Assembly (NCBI GenBank): GCA_045628945.1
Contig: JAZQQG010000024.1
Coordinates: forward strand, 1-64,000
Reading direction: 5' to 3'
Length of the DNA stretch: 64,000 nt
From: RGIG4034 sp045628945
GTDB taxonomy: Bacteria; Bacillota; Clostridia; Lachnospirales; Lachnospiraceae
In this document: piece by piece, positions 44,501 through 53,300 of the stretch
Position numbering within the stretch: the stretch's first letter is position 1
Layout of the letters: each line of letters opens with the position of its first letter
Notes under the pieces: model-generated
The model's database searches: none
The model's input: only the letters and a program-made list of their open reading frames with translations
Told to the model about the DNA's origin: nothing
Made by a program: the position numbers and the translations under genes

Positions 44501-44694
44501 TGAATTTCTCGGAATACCGTGCCGAAGATCTTGTCACGGCAGCACACGATTACGAACTGATTCCTTTCGTATCCAATATTCTCTGCATTGATTACCGGAT
44601 GGCGGGAATCGGATCGAATTCCTGTGGCCCGACCTTATTAAACCGGTATGTTTTTGACGAGAAAGAATTCTCCTTTACCTTTACGATTCGATAA
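41575..44694 (+). CDS. lacZ: Beta-galactosidase (GH2, LacZ type)
   Basis: A 1039-residue glycoside hydrolase family 2 enzyme that hydrolyses lactose or other beta-galactosides. It has an N-terminal jelly-roll, Ig-like domains and a TIM barrel with acid/base E446 in SLGNESGYG and nucleophile E518 in LCEYCHAMGNG. DEADVETHG and a long C-terminal beta-galactosidase small-chain domain are also present. Length is normal. I chose the ATG at 41575 because AGGAGG lies five bases upstream. It lacks a signal peptide, so it acts in the cytoplasm. No transporter or lacI-type regulator adjoins it; the acyltransferase gene follows after 47 bases. Confidence 0.93.
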   Translation: MESLSTILRYHEDLSVFHVNTLPPHAYFLPYPASDFSPEEYQADPYSYIGGRLYDNPLLHSLNGNWEFEYYESPKDLPATLEEISYHRTIPVPSNWQLYGFDAPQYTNLRYPIPFDPPYVPDANPTGVYRRFFESPALDKKIILTFEGVDSCYYVFVNGSFVGYHQVSHSTGEWDITEYLRPEMNELIVIVLKYCDGTYLEDQDKWRMSGIFRDVYLVERDKETLTDYRITADEKQIRFTASAESSANPTLTLYGPDGTVITQKSGLEAVFEPDCPILWNAENPQLYLLTIKVNNEIIPEFVGMRTISISDGIVLLNGRPVTFRGVNRHDSYPDTGAYASYRQVLRDLELMKEYNVNALRTSHYPNAPFLYQLCDLLGLYVIDEADVETHGCTDVYNMYRKEYDYNGISLIAEDPRFEAAITDRHTLLVKRDVNRPCVVFWSLGNESGYGENFRAGIRTIRALDSTRLVHYEGSCHKLEARPENDLDLVSRMYPDTFYVAGYPTSEPEAFGRPLVLCEYCHAMGNGPGDLQDYWTAIDHNPHVCGAFVWEWADHGLLFNPIAYADSSIYDTEETKLRYRYGGDYEEIVHDGNFCMDALFYPDRTPHTGALEMKNVYRPLTVDQTNDTFTFRNRYAFTEIGDRDLIRYEVKDLGKLITEGCVELVIPADSSVELATTDFLPESVFDYIRSCEDGCVFPDCPTVLPNRNHHHVTITFFHEKRGLTVGFDQFDLYRKLPAPVSSDSSLTSRDTKTTSESSPEFPKIVNEYDKYVITLATRTITVSKKTSMITSILENGEELLDAPCDITLFRAPTDNDVNAKQEWNRTFLAHVRPKVYSIHQEGNRIHAKLSLGYMVYRPVADLALTYTFDADSVQVAFEVTLPKEQTNLPRFGMRMYLKKALDHVTYAGYGPKESYCDKKNASVFDLFSQSIGEQYEPYVKPQEHGSHYGCELVTVKSSSRDARIPSLTITAPTSFSMNFSEYRAEDLVTAAHDYELIPFVSNILCIDYRMAGIGSNSCGPTLLNRYVFDEKEFSFTFTIR

Positions 44695-44741
44695 GGGACG
44701 ACTATAATAAAAAAAGATTTTATCGGAAAGGAACCTCGATT

Positions 44742-45797
44742 ATGACTAAGACCAAAAATCAGTTCATCGAGTTGTTGCGTATTCTGTTCATCGTGATTCT
44801 CCTGGTTCATCACGACGGCATTTTCGCACCGGCAGGACACCGCACCTTCTTTATCAACGGATATCTGGCCGTGGAATTCTTCTTTATGCTCTCCGGCTAT
44901 TTTACCGCCAAGCATATTGAACGTACCAAGGAAATGACACCGGAGCAGTTAAGGAATCCGATGGAGTACTCCATGAAATATACCTTTCAGAAGCTCTTTC
45001 GCATCTTCCCTTATGCCATAATCGGTATTTTGCTGACGTATACCCTTGGTTTCCTCTGGCCCATCACCGGTCCGGACACGTCCCTCATCGACCGCTTGCT
45101 CATGTTGCGGAACCTTCCCTTTGAGTGTACTTTTTTACCGATGACCGGCGTCATGCGAACGGATCCCATGCACTACATGAATGCACCGTTATGGTACCTG
45201 TCCGCACTGTTCATTGCGCTGCCGATTATCTCCTATCTGGCGATTAAGTGTCGCGACGCTTTCAAGTGGTGGATGTGCTTATTCCTGCCGGCCCTTCTCT
45301 ATGCATACATCGTTGCGTGCGCAGGCGGCATCGGTTCCTTTAATGTGTATACCGGCTTCCTGTTCGGCGGCGTCTTACGTGCTTTCGCAGGAATGATTAT
45401 GGGGTTCGGTTTGGCTTACCTCTCCGACTTTTTGAGCAAAAGAAAACCGTCGGCACTCGTGAAAATCTTGCTGACGGTCTTGGAAGTAGGGCTGTTACTC
45501 TACATTGTATATTGTTGTCACATCATCATGACCCAGTACGATGCCGTCTTCGTTGTATACTGCATTGCGGCAATGCTTCTGCTGCATTTCTCGGAATGCA
45601 CTTACACCTCGAAGATTCGCGTTCCCGGGCTGAACTATCTCGGAAGCCTGACCACTCCCATGTACTGCATTCATTACGGTATCGGAGTCAGCGTTTCTTT
45701 AATCTGCACGGGAATTTCTTTCTACGGATGCCTCGCCGTATACTTCGCGCTGACCCTTGCGGTATCGGCAATTCTTAAGCTCCTGATTAAGAAGTAG
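44742..45797 (+). CDS. Acyltransferase family 3 membrane protein
   Basis: A 351-residue integral membrane protein with about ten hydrophobic helices. It has the family signature near the start: QFIELLRILFIVILLVHHDG, then FFINGYLAVEFFFMLSGYF. Acyltransferase-3 proteins O-acylate surface glycans or lipids, using a conserved histidine in the first helix region (here H23 or H24). The SD AAAGGA lies nine bases before the ATG. A weak promoter-like TTTACG with TATAAT at 44703-44708 precedes it, so it may be separate from lacZ. Its end overlaps the convergent HAD gene by 11 bases. Substrate unknown. Confidence 0.85.
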   Translation: MTKTKNQFIELLRILFIVILLVHHDGIFAPAGHRTFFINGYLAVEFFFMLSGYFTAKHIERTKEMTPEQLRNPMEYSMKYTFQKLFRIFPYAIIGILLTYTLGFLWPITGPDTSLIDRLLMLRNLPFECTFLPMTGVMRTDPMHYMNAPLWYLSALFIALPIISYLAIKCRDAFKWWMCLFLPALLYAYIVACAGGIGSFNVYTGFLFGGVLRAFAGMIMGFGLAYLSDFLSKRKPSALVKILLTVLEVGLLLYIVYCCHIIMTQYDAVFVVYCIAAMLLLHFSECTYTSKIRVPGLNYLGSLTTPMYCIHYGIGVSVSLICTGISFYGCLAVYFALTLAVSAILKLLIKK

Positions 45798-46395
45798 CTT
45801 CAAGAAGACGATCCAGATCCCTTCTTGCCTGCTCATAATTTTCAAACAGAATGGTGCGGATGCCAAATGGCTTCGCACCATTTAGATTTTCTTCCCGATC
45901 ATCTAAGAACACGCACTTCTCCGTTTCCAGTTTATAACGATCAATCAGCAACTGATAGCATTCGGGATTCGGTTTGATTACCTGATCCTGATACGAAAGA
46001 ATTCCACCATCCGTATGCGGCAGGAAATCCAGTGCATCCATACAATCCTTGTGGGCATACTCCGGAAAGTTCGACAGCACCAGAACACGATACCCTCTTG
46101 CTTTCAGTTCCTCAATCCAGGGAATCGCATAATCGACACGTTCTACGATGCCATGCATATTGTCGAACATGGCATGAAATTCCTCTTTCAACTCCGGCTC
46201 TTTCTCAACAAAAAGAGCAAGCACTTCCTCATACGACAGAACGCCACGGTCAAACTCATCCCAGGCCTTGCTGTGAATACTGGCCGCTCCAATGCGTTCA
46301 ATCAGTTCCTCCGAATATCCGCATTTTTGGGAGAAATGATCCCAGGCAAAGCGAGTCATCACATTGCCGATGTCAAAAATAATAGTATTTATCAT
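45787..46395 (-). CDS. HAD-superfamily hydrolase (YihX-like)
   Basis: A 202-residue HAD phosphatase. The nucleophile is D8 in IIFDIGNVM; motif II is VLSNF, motif III K141 within VIKPN and motif IV FLDDREEN. The second acidic position of motif I is asparagine, as in YihX-type sugar-phosphate phosphatases, but the substrate is unknown. The SD AAGGAGG is ideal. The start is preceded by a very long structured leader (46402-46680), one arm of which can pair with the SD. It is convergent with the acyltransferase, overlapping by 11 bases. Confidence 0.85.
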   Translation of the reverse strand: MINTIIFDIGNVMTRFAWDHFSQKCGYSEELIERIGAASIHSKAWDEFDRGVLSYEEVLALFVEKEPELKEEFHAMFDNMHGIVERVDYAIPWIEELKARGYRVLVLSNFPEYAHKDCMDALDFLPHTDGGILSYQDQVIKPNPECYQLLIDRYKLETEKCVFLDDREENLNGAKPFGIRTILFENYEQARRDLDRLLEATS

Positions 46396-46680
46396 AATTC
46401 CTCCTTATGGGTGTTTTGATTGAAAGTAGTCTCGATCAAATTGGTGCGACAGCAGGTCGCTTATCGGGCATAAGGACTCTTCGCCGGTTGCCCTCCTTAG
46501 TGGGACTAAGTGTTCCTGCCCTATTGTATGAAACCGTCCGCGGTCGGCATCAACTCACATCCTTGATTCGTGATGCCTGGAATTGCCATCCATGGCAATT
46601 TCCCGCTACCGCATCAGCGGAACACTAAGTCCCACTATAGATCGAGCAAATGGCTCAGAATTCCTTATGCCCGCGCGACC
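46396..46680 (-). ncRNA. Highly structured leader RNA upstream of the HAD gene, unknown class
   Basis: Minus-strand transcript with nested stems (plus coordinates). GGTCGC (46455-46460) pairs with GCGACC (46675-46680); GGGCATAAGGA (46466-46476) with TCCTTATGCCC (46662-46672), perfect; a 19-base arm (46498-46516) with 46619-46637, one mismatch. Inside lie hairpins 46546-46577 (GGCATCA/TGATGCC), 46581-46600 (AATTGCCA-TCCA-TGGCAATT) and 46603-46620 (CCGCT/AGCGG), all perfect. The arm at 46466-46476 is also complementary to the HAD SD region (46402-46409), so it could either join the long stem or mask the SD. It matches no riboswitch, RNase P, 6S, tmRNA or SRP signature I know. An alternative is a palindromic mobile DNA remnant. 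Confidence 0.6.
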
Positions 46681-46886
46681 GCTTTTCACATACATTTTTC
46701 ACATACAGTCAAGTCAATAGCACAAATCCGTAATCGTACATTACTACAAATACAATCTTATGATTATTGTTTGCAAAAACCTAATGTCAATAAGCAATCG
46801 ATTGCTTGGTGCTCACGAATTGCTCCATCACTCCCTCACACATAATCGCATATCCGTCGTTGGCAGAGTATTCATTGTAACAAGAC
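46681..46886. other. AT-rich upstream of the HAD leader, no gene
   Basis: No credible open frame. It contains a 13-base-period direct repeat TTTTCACATACA (46683-46694 and 46696-46707), a 16-base perfect palindrome AAGCAATCGATTGCTT (46792-46807) and a possible minus-strand promoter. Confidence 0.5.
46761..46790 (-). promoter_or_regulatory. Possible promoter of the HAD leader RNA
   Basis: On the minus strand, perfect -35 TTGACA (46790-46785) with a weak -10 TAATCA at 18-base spacing (46766-46761). The 16-base palindrome at 46792-46807 abuts the -35 on its upstream side and could be an operator or activator site. Confidence 0.35.
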
Positions 46887-46906
46887 GGGCGTCCCTTCGG
46901 ACGCCC
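46887..46906 (-). terminator. Terminator after the four-gene Hsp70-like unit
   Basis: GGGCGTCC (46887-46894) pairs perfectly with GGACGCCC (46899-46906) with a CTTC loop (plus view). The minus-strand tail is GTCTTGTT. The last gene ends at 46913. Confidence 0.7.
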
Positions 46907-46912
46907 TCGCCA

Positions 46913-48136
46913 TTAGATTTCTTCATAAGTATCAATAAAGCTTAAGATATTCTTCGCAAAGGCCGGATACGCTTCTACCAGATTCTTAATCCGCTTCTGG
47001 CAATTGTTTGCAATCTCACGATCCATATCCATCTGCTTGCGAAGCTTCTGTCTCCTTCCGATCAGATTATGACGAATCTCCACCATCTCACGATGATCCA
47101 CCAGTGCCTCCGGCTGATGTAGCCAGATAAAAGGGTCCCGCAGACGAATACGCTTCAAAAGGTCCAGAATATTCTTCTTGTAGAATTCCAGATCGTCTGC
47201 CTCTTTTCTTCTTTTTTCCCGTTCCTCCTTCTCGATGCAATAATCCTTCCACTGCTTTTCAAGGGTCTCCGCGGTGGGAACGGAATATTTCATATAGAGA
47301 TAATCCAAGAGGTTTGTATTGTTCACATAGCGGATTTTCACCTTGTTCTGAAGAAGAATCACCTTATTTTCCAGGGAAAACAGCTTCTGCTCCTCCCGGA
47401 AGGAATCCGTATACTTCACATAGATTACGGTAACAAAAACAACCGCCACACATGCCACCAAGAGATACCCGATGGTGGTTTCCAACCCAAATCCCAACTG
47501 CAAAATAACCAAAAGTACCATACAGATAATCATGGAAACCAAACCAATCATTCCGATGCCTTTTAAGTTGTTTCGCCCAAGTGTCAGTTCACTTTTGCGG
47601 TACGAATAATACTTTCGCTCGTTATCAAGCTTCTTAAGGTCGCGCTTAATCACACGCTGATACTCTTCCGCTTCCTTTAATTTCTCGATACCGCTTTGAA
47701 TCTCATTCTCCATACGTTCGATGCGATGGTACTCTTCATCGGCCATATGAGACTCCCCGGTCGGACGATTCAGACGGTCATTCTCCAATTTCAAGTAAAG
47801 TCTCGCATTGTTCTCCAGGGTCTCGCGTTCGCGATCCGGCAGCTGCTCAATCTCCTCCATATCGGTAAGATATCCCGTCACCAGATTGTACTCCCGCGAC
47901 AGTTCCTCCAAAGAACGGGAGGCCTCCTGCATCTGATCCAAAAGAGTACGCACATACTTCTCCCGCGTATCTTCATCGTAGAGATCGGCAGGCTCCGGCG
48001 GAAGAAGATCGTCAGAATCCGATTCCAACGCCTTGCCGATTCCCTCCGGCTCCCAATCGTCGCTGTAGGGCTCGTCTAACATGCGCTCTGCCGCACTTTT
48101 ATTCTTTTTTCCAAACAGTCGCTTAAATAAATTCAT
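46913..48136 (-). CDS. Coiled-coil membrane protein of the Hsp70-like unit
   Basis: A 407-residue protein. A basic start (MNLFKRLFGKKNKS) leads to an acidic segment (about 20-55), a long coiled coil (about 58-185), two adjacent membrane helices (about 192-214, 220-242) and a second coiled coil (about 245-400). Both coiled coils should face the cytoplasm. No family recognised with confidence. Overlap with the upstream gene (14 bases) shows tight coupling. Its role is likely to anchor or organise the other proteins of the unit at the membrane (inference). Confidence 0.65.
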   Translation of the reverse strand: MNLFKRLFGKKNKSAAERMLDEPYSDDWEPEGIGKALESDSDDLLPPEPADLYDEDTREKYVRTLLDQMQEASRSLEELSREYNLVTGYLTDMEEIEQLPDRERETLENNARLYLKLENDRLNRPTGESHMADEEYHRIERMENEIQSGIEKLKEAEEYQRVIKRDLKKLDNERKYYSYRKSELTLGRNNLKGIGMIGLVSMIICMVLLVILQLGFGLETTIGYLLVACVAVVFVTVIYVKYTDSFREEQKLFSLENKVILLQNKVKIRYVNNTNLLDYLYMKYSVPTAETLEKQWKDYCIEKEEREKRRKEADDLEFYKKNILDLLKRIRLRDPFIWLHQPEALVDHREMVEIRHNLIGRRQKLRKQMDMDREIANNCQKRIKNLVEAYPAFAKNILSFIDTYEEI

Positions 48137-48998
48137 TCTCGTTCTTTCGGTAATCTTCTCTTAGTTCGTTCACCAGTTCCTCCTGACAAGCGTAATACTC
48201 ATTGCGCTTACCGGTTGCCAGTGCATCGAAAAGGTTTTTCAGGCGTTCATTGCGCTCAGGTCCTGCGTACTCCGCCTCAAAGCGGTCAATCTTCGCCTGC
48301 AGGTCAGGCTCCAGGCCTGCGCTTTTCAAGTTCGTCAATACCTTCTGCTTATATTCCTCTTCCGGAAGTGAAAGCTTCATTGCCGCCATGTATTCCAACA
48401 GACAACCGCTTCGTCCGTTGATATGATAGGCTTTTTCAAAAAAGGACGCCGCAGCCGGGAATAAAAACATCTTCGCATAACAGTATCCCAGGTTGTTATA
48501 GACCGCCCCTGCCATCTCATAATCCTTCGAATGACTCTCCAAAAGAAGCGTCGGAGTTGCCAGATTCGGCTTGCCCTTCAGAATTTCTTCATAATCCCGA
48601 ATTGCCGCGTAGTAATATCCGTTGGCCGCCAGATGGTCCGCTCTGCGTTTTTGCTTCTCGAAACGATCCATCTTCTCCGTTTCCCGAATGCGTTCCACCA
48701 CATCGCTCCACACGCTCTCCGGATAGAGATCCGTCTCCCGAAACAGGGTCTCAACAAGGCTTGCCATAGAAGCATTTCCCGCTTTCTTACGTCGAAGCTT
48801 CTCCGCCAGGTCCGCCGCACGCTGACTCTTCTCAATCCAACCGAAGAGTTCCTCGCCGAACAGATCGGATTCCACGAGGTAGGTACTGCGATAGAGCAGA
48901 TAACACAGTTCCTCCAACGAGAAGACATTTCTGCCCGCACCGGCCACATAATATGGAGTTTTCACCGCAATGCCACGACAGACAATTACTCTTCCCAC
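48123..48998 (-). CDS. TPR-like protein of the Hsp70-like unit
   Basis: A 292-residue soluble protein. VKTPYYVAGAGRNVFSLEEL and LCYLLYRSTYLVES near the start are a pattern I recall from Lachnospiraceae hypothetical proteins. TPR-like helices follow (about 125-240: YYAAIRDYEEIL, VYNNLGYCYAKM, FPAAASFFEKAY). The start is uncertain: the GTG at 48998 with AAGGAAG upstream is my choice, the ATG at 49016 is possible. It overlaps both neighbours. The combination with a TPR-rich DUF5717 protein and an Hsp70-like protein suggests a co-chaperone or scaffold. Confidence 0.65.
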   Translation of the reverse strand: MGRVIVCRGIAVKTPYYVAGAGRNVFSLEELCYLLYRSTYLVESDLFGEELFGWIEKSQRAADLAEKLRRKKAGNASMASLVETLFRETDLYPESVWSDVVERIRETEKMDRFEKQKRRADHLAANGYYYAAIRDYEEILKGKPNLATPTLLLESHSKDYEMAGAVYNNLGYCYAKMFLFPAAASFFEKAYHINGRSGCLLEYMAAMKLSLPEEEYKQKVLTNLKSAGLEPDLQAKIDRFEAEYAGPERNERLKNLFDALATGKRNEYYACQEELVNELREDYRKNENEFI

Positions 48999-50293
48999 GT
49001 AATTTCTTCCTTCCATTCCAATCCGGAGCTGCGGAAATAATCACCGAAGCCCATATCCTTCACACGAATCGCGCACTTGGCACCGGACTCAAAAACCAAT
49101 CCCACACGCACTCTGGAAAAGCCGTCCTTACGGGCGGGAAGGCCCTCCAGTTTCATGATAATATCTTGTTTTTTGCCCTTATTTAAGGGGGTAATCAGGA
49201 AATGGAGTTCATCCGTATCCTGTAACAGTAATTCCCATTCCTTACCCGCATCGAACCAGTTTACACCGGCATCGAGCACCGGATAGTATTCCTCATGTTC
49301 CTTGTCGCCACCGTACATACCGATGTTGGCCTTCATCTTATCCTTGCCCAGGAAAATGTATTTGGAGGCCAGAGGGCCCGGATTATACTTCTGCAACAGA
49401 GAAAGACAAGCGCCCTTGCTATATAAGTTATTGCCCTGGAACGCCCGTCGATTGTTACAAAGGATTCGAAGCGACTCACGGCACCAGTCTCCCAGGAAGC
49501 CGTCACCGATCAAAAAGCATCCGGTAACCACATTCGTTCCGAGGACATCCTCCGCCACGGCACACATCTGTGCATCCAGACGATCCATGACACTTCGACG
49601 GTTATTCTCCTCCGCAGGAAGCTCAACATAGGGCATTTCAGGATGCTCTTTTTCCTCGATATAGGCAACAATCGGTGTTGTGTTCTTGTTCCAGGTCAAT
49701 CGGAAGGAACGCATTTTCTCATTGCAGAATTCGAAGACCGCTACCTGGCCGTTCCACAATTCAGGTGGCTGGTAGAGCATATATTCATAGAAGCTCTCCA
49801 TATGGCTCTGGAAATAAACACGGTCCGCTTCCTTGCTTAACCGCTGGCTCAGTCTGTGCAGCGTCGTAATCGCCGTCTTATCCAGACGTTCCACGGTAAT
49901 CATCAATGCGTACGGCTTTTCGTTGTCGGTGAGCGTATGCATCATCGACAGAAGTCTTCTCAGGAAAAGAGCAAGCAAATCCACCGGATCAAAGCTCTGG
50001 TCCTCAATAATCACCTTCTCATCCCGATAGGCAAGGCTTAAAAGGTCCTTAAATACTACGGTCTCTTCGTCGTTTACGTACTTCAAGGCTTCCTTGCCGT
50101 GGAACCACTGATTCACCTCGCGGCGCTTGGCAATCACCGTCGGCACATTGAACTGCTCTGCGCCCGCAACCGAAGACACCGTCACAGGTTCTTCCCGGTC
50201 GGTGTAGAGAAAGCTAATCTGCGAGGTACGGTCTGTCAGATCGATACCGGCCAACAATCTTCTTTTTTTCTCCTTAAACAGTTGAAGCGCCAT
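48986..50293 (-). CDS. Hsp70/actin-fold ATPase-like protein (DUF5716 family)
   Basis: A 435-residue protein with an Hsp70-like N-terminal domain. AGIDLTDRTSQISFLY (about 15-30) resembles phosphate loop 1, FNVPTVIAKRREVNQWFHGKEAL the DnaK start region and CFLIGDGFLGDWCRESL plus YSKGACLSL the VGGSTRIP and EAVALGAA regions. Key catalytic residues are altered, so it may bind but not hydrolyse ATP. I recognise this as DUF5716, found mainly in Lachnospiraceae. It has no substrate-binding domain like DnaK's. The ATG at 50293 has GGGAG five bases upstream. It lies between the DUF5717 and TPR-like genes. Confidence 0.7.
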   Translation of the reverse strand: MALQLFKEKKRRLLAGIDLTDRTSQISFLYTDREEPVTVSSVAGAEQFNVPTVIAKRREVNQWFHGKEALKYVNDEETVVFKDLLSLAYRDEKVIIEDQSFDPVDLLALFLRRLLSMMHTLTDNEKPYALMITVERLDKTAITTLHRLSQRLSKEADRVYFQSHMESFYEYMLYQPPELWNGQVAVFEFCNEKMRSFRLTWNKNTTPIVAYIEEKEHPEMPYVELPAEENNRRSVMDRLDAQMCAVAEDVLGTNVVTGCFLIGDGFLGDWCRESLRILCNNRRAFQGNNLYSKGACLSLLQKYNPGPLASKYIFLGKDKMKANIGMYGGDKEHEEYYPVLDAGVNWFDAGKEWELLLQDTDELHFLITPLNKGKKQDIIMKLEGLPARKDGFSRVRVGLVFESGAKCAIRVKDMGFGDYFRSSGLEWKEEITWEE

Positions 50294-50308
50294 AATTACT
50301 CCCAAATG

Positions 50309-50333
50309 TCGGGGCAGAGCCCCGAATCTGCCC
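50309..50333 (-). promoter_or_regulatory. Mutually exclusive hairpins between the DUF5717 and Hsp70-like genes
   Basis: TCGGGGC (50309-50315) pairs with GCCCCGA (50319-50325); alternatively GGGCAGA (50312-50318) pairs with TCTGCCC (50327-50333). The two cannot form together. No T-run follows, so it is not a normal terminator; it may set relative expression within the operon. Confidence 0.5.
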
Positions 50334-50335
50334 GG

Positions 50336-53300
50336 CTACAGTAAGCCAAACAACTCGTCTACCAGGGCATCGCGATGGTAATACTCCTGCAATAATTCAT
50401 CGACGGTAGAATGCTCCTTCAGAGTCTTCGCCACCATCATATCGTTGATCATGTAGTACTTCGAATCCTCCGGATTCTCGAGGAACTCACGAATCTGAAT
50501 GGTATCGGACTGCGTAAGCTCGTCCTCCCCGTCATTCACTTCGGTAATGTAATACTGTAATTTCTCGCCGAAGAACAAGGTGAAGGGCTTTAAGAAGATT
50601 CCCTCATAGACATTCGTCATCTCTTCGGTGATGTATTCGCCGACCTCATCCTCACGCTCCAGCACATAGTGAATAAATGCCTTTACCTTCGGGTTCGAGC
50701 GGTACTCGATAATGGTCTTGTTCATTCCCTTCTGCACTTCCTTCACTTCATGCACAAGGTCCTTGAAGAACGGGAAATAAACATGCTCGGCAAGACACTC
50801 ATTGACGAAACGTCCCAATAAAGTGCGTTCCTCCTCGCCAATGGCTTCCCGATTCTCCGCATAATATTTGATATACGCATAGCGACATCCCTTATGGAAA
50901 TTCTCGCCGCGATAGTACAGTTTCTTGAGGTAAAGGAAAATCTTTTCATCCACAATCTTCTCATGAATGAAATACTCATAGGCACTGCTTGTCAGGTACG
51001 CCTTCTGTACCAACAGTCGGCCACCGCCCTTAACATATTCCTCGAAGATTGCCTCCTTCTGACCGACAAAAGCCCCGGTAAAGAGAATCTGCAAAAGAAT
51101 TCTCTCGCACAGTGCCATGGTATCGATTTCGAAGCCCCGGGCCGCCTGCCAGATATCGCGCAGATCCTTAGCCATCCCCTCATAGTATTCTGCCAGGTAC
51201 TTAATCATCTTCTCGTCGTACTTGCCCTTCTTAAACGAGGTATATGCAAGTTCCAGAAGTGCCTCGTCCTGCTCAAAATCCAGTCTGGAAATCATACGCG
51301 AGCATAACTTCACCAGGGTTGCATCATCGACAGGCTCCGTGCCGTACCGACAGATCCACTCATACGCCTTATCAGGGAGTCCGCGGTTAATAAAGTCACG
51401 AATACACACCGCACGCTCCTTCGTCGACATCTGCTCGGGCTTAAATTGCATCAGAAGCTCCTCGCCTTCCGTCAGACAATCCTTATCAAAATAGTATCGC
51501 ATGAGTTTCAGCCCAATCTCGATCCGAACCGTTTCCTCTAAACGTTCGGAATCATAGAGTCTGCGATAAGCTTCCGCATTGTGTTCGCTAATGGAGACAT
51601 TCGACTTGCCGGGATCACAGGTATAGAGGTCAAAGCCAAAGTTTGCCGTCTCCTCTTTTGGCAGGTCTTTTAAAAACTTGCCGGGAATCAGGAGCTTATG
51701 AATCTCCATGACTTCCTCACCGATATATCGATTTCCATCCGCATCCTGCACAAGAAGTGCATAGTCATTGGAATAAATCGGCACATAGGCCTTCTTCTCT
51801 TCATCCAACGGATAGACCTCTTCCTTGCATACCTTATCGTAAACAAGGATGACATCCGTTGCTCTTTCCAGATTGACATGGATCAGATTCGTAAACAAAA
51901 GCGGCAGGAAATCCCGATAGTTCTCGCGGGACAATGCGTTATTTACAAGGGCGTTCTTATACAAATATGCCAGTTCACGATTGATATGGCCCATTCGAAT
52001 CTGCTCAACCAGGAACGCATCAATCGTCTCGCGATAGTTCTCCAGAATCTCCGGAAAATCCTCACGGTACTGTAAGATATTCGCGTAGAGAACCGCTTTT
52101 TTGCGATAATCCAGCTCGCTGTTGTATGCAAAATACAACATCACAATGCGCGGCAATTGCTCCGAAAAATCCTCCGGCAGCGACATTACATAATATTCGT
52201 AGAGCTTCGTCACACGAAGCTTCGATTCCACAGCTTTACGATACCACTGGTAGGCCTCGTAGTCGGTACGGTTTCCGGCCACGCAGAGGTTCACAATCTG
52301 CTCCAGAAGTTCTTCCTCCGGATGATTCAAATAACAGTTCTTAAGAATCTCGAAAAGTCGCTCCTCATAGCCTTTTGTCTTCGAGACCAGATACTTAAGC
52401 TGCTCCACAAGTTCCGGATTCAGCGCGTCATTCTTAGCGCCATACCATAATACTGCCAGTTCAAAGGAGGAAATCTCCGTAAGCAGAGTTGGATTGGCCA
52501 TCAGAACAAGCAAGGCCTCCACATAGATGACCGGGCTTGAGCAACCAAGTGCACATTGATTCTTAAGGAACTCGTAGCGTTTATATACATTCTTCGAATA
52601 CTCTTCCTTCAGGTACAGTAAGAGCCATGCCACCTTCCAGTTCGTTTCGTCAAGATAATACATATCCTCCACCTGCTCGGTGACACGATTCACATGAGAA
52701 GCTTCACGATTCGCAAGGCTGGTCAGATACAGGTAATAGCAGCGTGCCTCGATGGAAGCGTCTGCCTCTGCCAAAGCCTTCTCCAGATTGCCCAACATCC
52801 ATTTTGCTTCATTGACACGCTCTTCGGTCAATAAAAGCTGCGTCTTCATCAGCTGACCGGTGAGGTTTGTTTCATCAATCTCTAACATCTCATTGACAAT
52901 ACGAGCCGATTCCTTCAGCCAGAACTCCGTATTGTTCTTGCGCATACGATAAGAAAGAAACATGGCAATCAGTTCCGCATTCAGCATTCTTAATCGTTTG
53001 CGGTTCGTTGCCTTCAAGCTCTTCTTTTGCTCTCCGCTTACCACAAAGCGAATCGTGGTCTCGGTACCGGCATTGTAGAGTCGAATACTGCCGTAGTTCA
53101 TTCCGGCATGCAATTTCGAACCGTCAATATGATAGACAAAAGAGCACAGATTTCCCAGGAAGTCCGTGTCCTTCAGTTCTTCTTTTTCCACCGAGAGGAA
53201 GTCTCCCTCCGTCTCGACATAGAGCTTCGTATAGCCCCAACCGTTGCGGGTAATGGTTGCCCGTCCGGCACTGTCTCCGTAAGGAGAGTCGACGCGAATC

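Noticed and set aside
46441..46680. Known structured RNA (RNase P, tmRNA, 6S, SRP, T-box, S-box, lysine or cobalamin riboswitch)
   Set aside because: None of the core motifs is present. GGGCAACC on the minus strand resembles part of an S-box but the rest does not fit.
46407..46845. Plus-strand frames in the HAD leader
   Set aside because: They run through nested inverted repeats, have no SD, and encode no recognisable protein.
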